The translations under genes were made by a program, and so were the position numbers. Below, in pieces: positions 60,886 through 64,000 of a stretch of 64,000 nt of DNA. The notes beneath the pieces were generated by a model. The model saw only the letters and a list, made by a program, of their open reading frames with translations, ran no database searches and was not told the origin of the DNA. This stretch comes from DATAGF01 sp963813355 (GTDB lineage Bacteria; Actinomycetota; Thermoleophilia; Miltoncostaeales; Miltoncostaeaceae), in contig CAWEYS010000022.1 in assembly GCA_963813355.1 (NCBI GenBank), forward strand, positions 1-64,000, read 5' to 3'. The first letter of the stretch is position 1. Each line of letters begins with the position of its first letter.

Positions 60886-61278
60886 ATGGCGCCGCCCTCC
60901 GCAAGATGGCCTGCTCGGGCCGCCGCCGCGGCCGCCGCGGGGCTCGTCCTCGCCGGGTGCGGCGGGGGCGGAGGGGGCGGCGAGCGGACGGACCGCCCGC
61001 CGCCCGACCGGCTGGCGGTCACCCTCTCCTCCGAGGCGGGGCCGTCCTTCCGCGTGGCGCTCGACTGCGCCGTCGCCGACCGGACCGCCTGCGCCGACAT
61101 CCTGGAGGCCCTGGCCGAGGGGCGCGACGCGGAGACCTGCGCGCCGATCGCCCCGGCCGGTGGGAGGATCGTCGTCCGCGGCACCATCGGCGGCGAGGAT
61201 GTCGGCGCCGCGATCGAGCGGCGCACCGACTGCGAGGCCCGGCTCTACGACCGGGTCAGAGCGGCGCTCGCGCCGTAG
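60886..61278 (+). CDS. Lipoprotein, possibly subtilisin-inhibitor-like
   Basis: A 130-residue lipoprotein (AAAAAAAGLVLAGCGGGGGG, lipobox LAGC). The mature domain has four Cys: DCAVADRTACADILEALAEG, ETCAPIAPAGGRIVVRGTIG and RRTDCEARLYDRV. The spacing and the order Cys, Cys, Cys-P-GG, GT-GG, Arg-x-x-x-Cys-E recall the SSI/SIL protease inhibitor fold of Streptomyces, but the reactive loop is not obvious. It could be a lipid-anchored protease inhibitor. The end overlaps the convergent HAD gene by 23 bases. Confidence 0.7.
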   Translation: MAPPSARWPARAAAAAAAGLVLAGCGGGGGGGERTDRPPPDRLAVTLSSEAGPSFRVALDCAVADRTACADILEALAEGRDAETCAPIAPAGGRIVVRGTIGGEDVGAAIERRTDCEARLYDRVRAALAP

Positions 61279-61957
61279 CGAGCAGGTCCTCGACGGCCGC
61301 GGCGGCGCCGGCGAGGTCGTCGGCGACGGCGTCGGCCGCCGCCAGCTCGCCCGCGCCGTGGGGGCCCGTCGCCACGGCGACGCACCGCGCGCCGCCGGCC
61401 CGGGCGCAGGCGATGTCGCGCGGCGTGTCGCCGACCACGATCACCCCGGCCGGCGGTTCCCCGGACGCGGCGGCGCGCGCCAGCGCGACGGGCACGAGGG
61501 CGTCGCGGCTCTCGTGGTCCGACCCGAACGCGCCCTCGCCCTCGGGGAACCAGGCGGCCAGGCCCGCGCGGGCCATCTTCGCCCGCGCGATCGGCTCGAG
61601 GTTGCCGGTGAGGAGGGCGAGCGCGCCGCCCGCACGCCTCATGCGGCCGAGCGCGGAGGGGGCGTCCGGCGCCACGGCCGAGCCCGGATGGCGGTCCTCC
61701 TCGTCGGGATAGAGCGCCGCCGCGCGCGCCATCCACCGCGGCATCGCCGCGGTGATCGCGTCGTCGTCCACGCCGTGGCGGCGCAGCACGAGCCGGGCGA
61801 TCTCCTGGTCGGTGCGGCCCCCTGGGCGGACCGCCGCCACGTCGGCGGCCTCCGCCGGAACGCCGTGCACCTCGCGCAGCGCCGCCACGAGGGCGGCGGT
61901 GTGCGCGCGGGGCGAGCCGTGCAGGAGCGTCCCGTCGATGTCGAGCAGCACCAGCAC
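61256..61957 (-). CDS. HAD-family phosphatase (phosphoglycolate-phosphatase-like)
   Basis: A 233-residue HAD hydrolase: LVLLDIDGTLLHGSPRAHTA (DxD nucleophile, near residues 6-8), ALLTGNLEPIARAKMARAGL (motif II Thr, then Lys) and VIVVGDTPRDIACARAGGAR (acidic motif IV). A helical cap is inserted after motif I (subclass I). The substrate is a small phosphate ester. GTG 61957 is 8 bases from TAAGGT (minus), so leaderless. It is convergent with the lipoprotein gene. Confidence 0.9.
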   Translation of the reverse strand: MLVLLDIDGTLLHGSPRAHTAALVAALREVHGVPAEAADVAAVRPGGRTDQEIARLVLRRHGVDDDAITAAMPRWMARAAALYPDEEDRHPGSAVAPDAPSALGRMRRAGGALALLTGNLEPIARAKMARAGLAAWFPEGEGAFGSDHESRDALVPVALARAAASGEPPAGVIVVGDTPRDIACARAGGARCVAVATGPHGAGELAAADAVADDLAGAAAAVEDLLATARAPL

Positions 61958-61965
61958 GGCCGCGG

Positions 61966-61971
61966 ACCTTA
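61966..61971 (-). promoter_or_regulatory. Leaderless-type -10 box TAAGGT
   Basis: TAAGGT on the minus strand with 8 bases to GTG 61957. Confidence 0.5.
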
Positions 61972-61993
61972 GTCTCCCGAGACGACGCTCCGC

Positions 61994-61999
61994 TAGCGT
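61994..61999 (+). promoter_or_regulatory. Leaderless-type -10 box TAGCGT
   Basis: TAGCGT with 9 bases to ATG 62009. It lies 22 bases from the divergent box at 61966-61971, so the 51-base gap holds both promoters. Confidence 0.5.
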
Positions 62000-62008
62000 G
62001 GGAGGCCG

Positions 62009-62524
62009 ATGACGGGCGATGCGGCGGCCCAGACCGAGCCCCGGCTCCGGCCCCCGGCGGAGTCGCTCGATCCGCGCGTGAGGCGGCTGTGGGCGCTCCA
62101 CGGGCTGATCGCGACCGGGTTCGTCGCCGCCCTGGGCATCGCCGCGATCGTGATCTGGTCGCTGGCCGGCGACCCGCCGGCGGCCGCCCTGGCGGGGGGG
62201 CTCGCCGGCCTCGTGGCGCTGGGCATCGCGGCGTCCCTGATCGGCCCGGGGATCGCGTACCGCTTCCTGCGCTTCGAGGTGACGCCGCTCGGGCTCTACG
62301 TGCAGCGCGGCTGGATCACACGGTCGTGGACCATCGTGCCGCACAGCCGCATCCAGGCGGTCGAGACCTCGTCGGGGCCGCTGGAGCGGTCGCTCGGGCT
62401 CGCCACCGTGGAGGTGCGGACGGCCTCGGCCGCCGCGGCGCGCATCCCGGGCCTCGACGAGGGGCGCATCGCGCGGCTGCGGGAGGACCTGGCGGCGTTG
62501 GCCGGCGAGGGCGAGGCGACCTGA
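62009..62524 (+). CDS. PH-domain (YdbS-like) membrane protein
   Basis: A 171-residue protein with two membrane helices (LIATGFVAALGIAAIVIWSL and LAGLVALGIAASLIGPGIAY), followed by a bacterial PH (bPH2, DUF304) domain: FEVTPLGLYVQRGWITRSWT, IVPHSRIQAVETSSGPLERS, LGLATVEVRTASAAAARIPG. It is the small partner of the large YdbT-like protein encoded next, a pair usual in Gram-positive bacteria. Role unclear, linked to envelope resistance in Bacillus. The TGA stop overlaps a CTG that starts the next frame. Confidence 0.9.
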   Translation: MTGDAAAQTEPRLRPPAESLDPRVRRLWALHGLIATGFVAALGIAAIVIWSLAGDPPAAALAGGLAGLVALGIAASLIGPGIAYRFLRFEVTPLGLYVQRGWITRSWTIVPHSRIQAVETSSGPLERSLGLATVEVRTASAAAARIPGLDEGRIARLREDLAALAGEGEAT

Positions 62525-63987
62525 GCGGCGCGGTCGTCGCCGGGCGGCTCCACCCGTTGGCGATCGCCGTCTACGGCTGGCGGGCGGTCCGCGTCGTCGG
62601 CGTGATCGGCATCATCAGCCTCGCCACCGGCCGCTCGCCGCTGGTCGTGGGCCTGGTGATGCTGGCGGCCGTCGCGCTCGCGGCCCCGTTCGCCGTCCTG
62701 GCCTGGCGCCGCTTCACCTACCGCGTCGCCGACGGCCGCCTGGAGGTGCGCTCCGGCGTGCTCACGCGCGCCCTGCGCACCATCCCGCTCGACCGGGTGC
62801 GCGGCGTCAACATCAGCGCCCCCCTGCTCCACCGGCTGGCGGGGCTGGTGGAGGTGCGCGTGGACGACGCCGCCGGAGGGGCGTCCGCCTCCGGCCTGCG
62901 GCTGGCGGCCGTGCGCCGCGACGACGCGGAGGCGCTGCGCGAGGCGGTGCTGTCCCGGCGCACGGCGGCCCCGGGGGCCGCCGCCGCCGAGGCGGAGGGG
63001 CGCGTCCTGGCGGGGGTTCCGCTGGGGACCCTCGCGGTCGCGGGCGCCACCAGCGGCCGCTACCTGCTCGTGCCCGTGGCGGCCCTGGCCGCGGCGCTGA
63101 ACGCCATCCGCGACGCCAACATCGGCTGGGTGGACGACCTGGCCGGCCGCGGCGTGGACCTCGTGCCGACCCACCCCGCCGGCATCGCCCTGCTGATCGT
63201 CGCGGCCATCGTGCTGGCGGCCGGGGCGGCGGCGCTCGGCAGCATGATCGTCAACGGCGGCTTCCGCCTCACCGAGCGGCCCCGCCGGCTCGTGGCCGAG
63301 CGCGGCCTGGTCGGTCGCCGCAGCGTGACCATCGACCGCTCGCGCGTGCGGGCGCTCGAGGTGCGCGACTCCCTGCCCTGGCGCGCCCTCGACCTGGCCG
63401 CCCTGAGGGCCGTGGTGGGCGGAGTGCCCTCCGGGCAGGGCGACGCGCAGGGCCGCACGACCCTCCTGCCCGCCGGCCCGGCCGACGAGGTCTGGCGGCT
63501 CGCGCGCGAGATCGACCCGCACAGCCACGACGGCCTCGACCCGCACCCGCGCGCGGCGCTGCAGCGGCGGCTGGTGCGGGCGGCCGGCGCGCCGGCCGCC
63601 GGCGCCGTCTGCGCCGCGGTCCTCGGGCCCTGGCAGCTCGCCGTCGCGCTCGCGGCCGTCGCCGTCCTGATGGTGCCCGTGGGCCTCGACCGCTACCGCT
63701 CGCTCGGGAACCGCCTCGAGCGCGGTCGCCTGGGCCTGCGCGAGGGCAGCCTGTCGCGGCGCCACTCGCTGGTGGTCCCGGAGGGCGTCGTGGCCTACCG
63801 CGTCTCGCAGAGCCCGTTCCAGCGCCGCGCCGGCCTGTGCACGCTCACGGCCTTCCTCGGCCAGGGCGCCGGCGCGCGACGGGCGCTCGACGTCGCGTCG
63901 TCGCGCGCCGCCTCGCTGCTGGAGCGCCTCGAGCCGGAGCTCGTGCCCCCGCTGCTGGCCGGCGACACCCGCCCCGAGGAGCAATAG
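62521..63987 (+). CDS. PH-domain (YdbT-like) multi-helix membrane protein, probable CTG start
   Basis: A 488-residue membrane protein with three bPH2 domains, each preceded by paired helices. The first is RLHPLAIAVYGWRAVRVVGV, with RRFTYRVADGRLEVRSGVLT and IPLDRVRGVNISAPLLHRLA. The second centres on VERGLVGRRSVTIDRSRVRALEV-like residues (SVTIDRSRVRALEVRDSLPW). The third is LGLREGSLSRRHSLVVPEGV with VAYRVSQSPFQRRAGLCTL. The frame has its family start RLHPL right after a CTG at 62521 that overlaps the stop of the partner gene (CTGA); the first standard start is TTG 62557, inside the conserved part. CTG initiation is thus likely. Confidence 0.85.
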   Translation: MSGAVVAGRLHPLAIAVYGWRAVRVVGVIGIISLATGRSPLVVGLVMLAAVALAAPFAVLAWRRFTYRVADGRLEVRSGVLTRALRTIPLDRVRGVNISAPLLHRLAGLVEVRVDDAAGGASASGLRLAAVRRDDAEALREAVLSRRTAAPGAAAAEAEGRVLAGVPLGTLAVAGATSGRYLLVPVAALAAALNAIRDANIGWVDDLAGRGVDLVPTHPAGIALLIVAAIVLAAGAAALGSMIVNGGFRLTERPRRLVAERGLVGRRSVTIDRSRVRALEVRDSLPWRALDLAALRAVVGGVPSGQGDAQGRTTLLPAGPADEVWRLAREIDPHSHDGLDPHPRAALQRRLVRAAGAPAAGAVCAAVLGPWQLAVALAAVAVLMVPVGLDRYRSLGNRLERGRLGLREGSLSRRHSLVVPEGVVAYRVSQSPFQRRAGLCTLTAFLGQGAGARRALDVASSRAASLLERLEPELVPPLLAGDTRPEEQ

Positions 63988-64000
63988 CGGGACCCTCACC

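Overview
The window is very GC-rich DNA with dense, mostly operonic genes. Many genes overlap by four bases (ATGA or GTGA), and GTG starts are frequent. Gene content points to an actinobacterium: OpcA next to glucose-6-phosphate dehydrogenase, the futalosine menaquinone enzyme MqnD, a DtxR/MntR-type regulator, a class F sortase, an IdeR/Crp/ECF-sigma rich background, and a recurrent TANNNT box placed 6-9 bases before the start codon (leaderless transcription). A deep-branching class such as Thermoleophilia is my best guess, but that is inference from style and content and not from a marker gene.

Region 1 (1-7.4 kb, all minus strand) is a surface-glycan island: heptose kinase HldE (broken and running off the window edge), sedoheptulose-7-phosphate isomerase GmhA, two GT4-type glycosyltransferases, a GT9 (heptosyltransferase-like) enzyme, a GT2-GmhB phosphatase fusion, and a NodU-type carbamoyltransferase. 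Together they suggest synthesis and transfer of a (possibly carbamoylated) heptose.

Region 2 (7.4-12.7 kb) holds stress-type genes: a GlsB/YeaQ membrane protein, a PRC-barrel protein, a TetR-GAF-PP2C phosphatase fusion, a DUF2254 membrane protein and a GT2 enzyme.

Region 3 (12.7-18.2 kb) is gene-poor and scarred. It has a 3' fragment of a tRNA-Ser-like gene, a truncated superfamily-1 helicase, small secreted or zinc-motif proteins, a 3' tRNA-Leu-like fragment followed by the tail of a SnoaL-like gene, and a three-gene unit with a GIY-YIG-like protein. It looks like an old integration zone.

Region 4 (18.4-32.2 kb) carries a secreted nuclease, a large thioester-like/repeat/sortase F protein, hemolysin III, tiny membrane proteins, SecG, a thioesterase, a cupin, MqnD, a DtxR-family and a Crp-family regulator, an M14-type peptidase, a sigma factor with a SnoaL-like tail, a glutathione-peroxidase lipoprotein, nitronate monooxygenase and two lipoproteins.

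Region 5 (32.2-39.0 kb) is central metabolism: guaB, then tkt-zwf-opcA-pgl in one tightly coupled unit (transketolase plus the oxidative pentose phosphate branch). Region 6 (39-49.2 kb) contains a hydrolase, a diguanylate cyclase, an HD protein with an ABC ATPase and an AcuC-type deacetylase, an acyl-CoA ligase, a YciI protein, a subtilase and NAD synthetase. Region 7 (49.3-56.5 kb) contains a zinc-ribbon protein, two secreted proteins, an OmpR-type two-component system, and a SnoaL/LuxR pair. Region 8 (56.6-64 kb) has glnK-amtB for ammonium, an aminoglycoside-phosphotransferase-like kinase, pyruvate kinase, a lipoprotein, a HAD phosphatase and two PH-domain membrane proteins.

At least seven otherwise good genes are interrupted by single-base shifts in G/C runs. 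These are more likely sequence errors than real pseudogenes, but they must be checked against reads.
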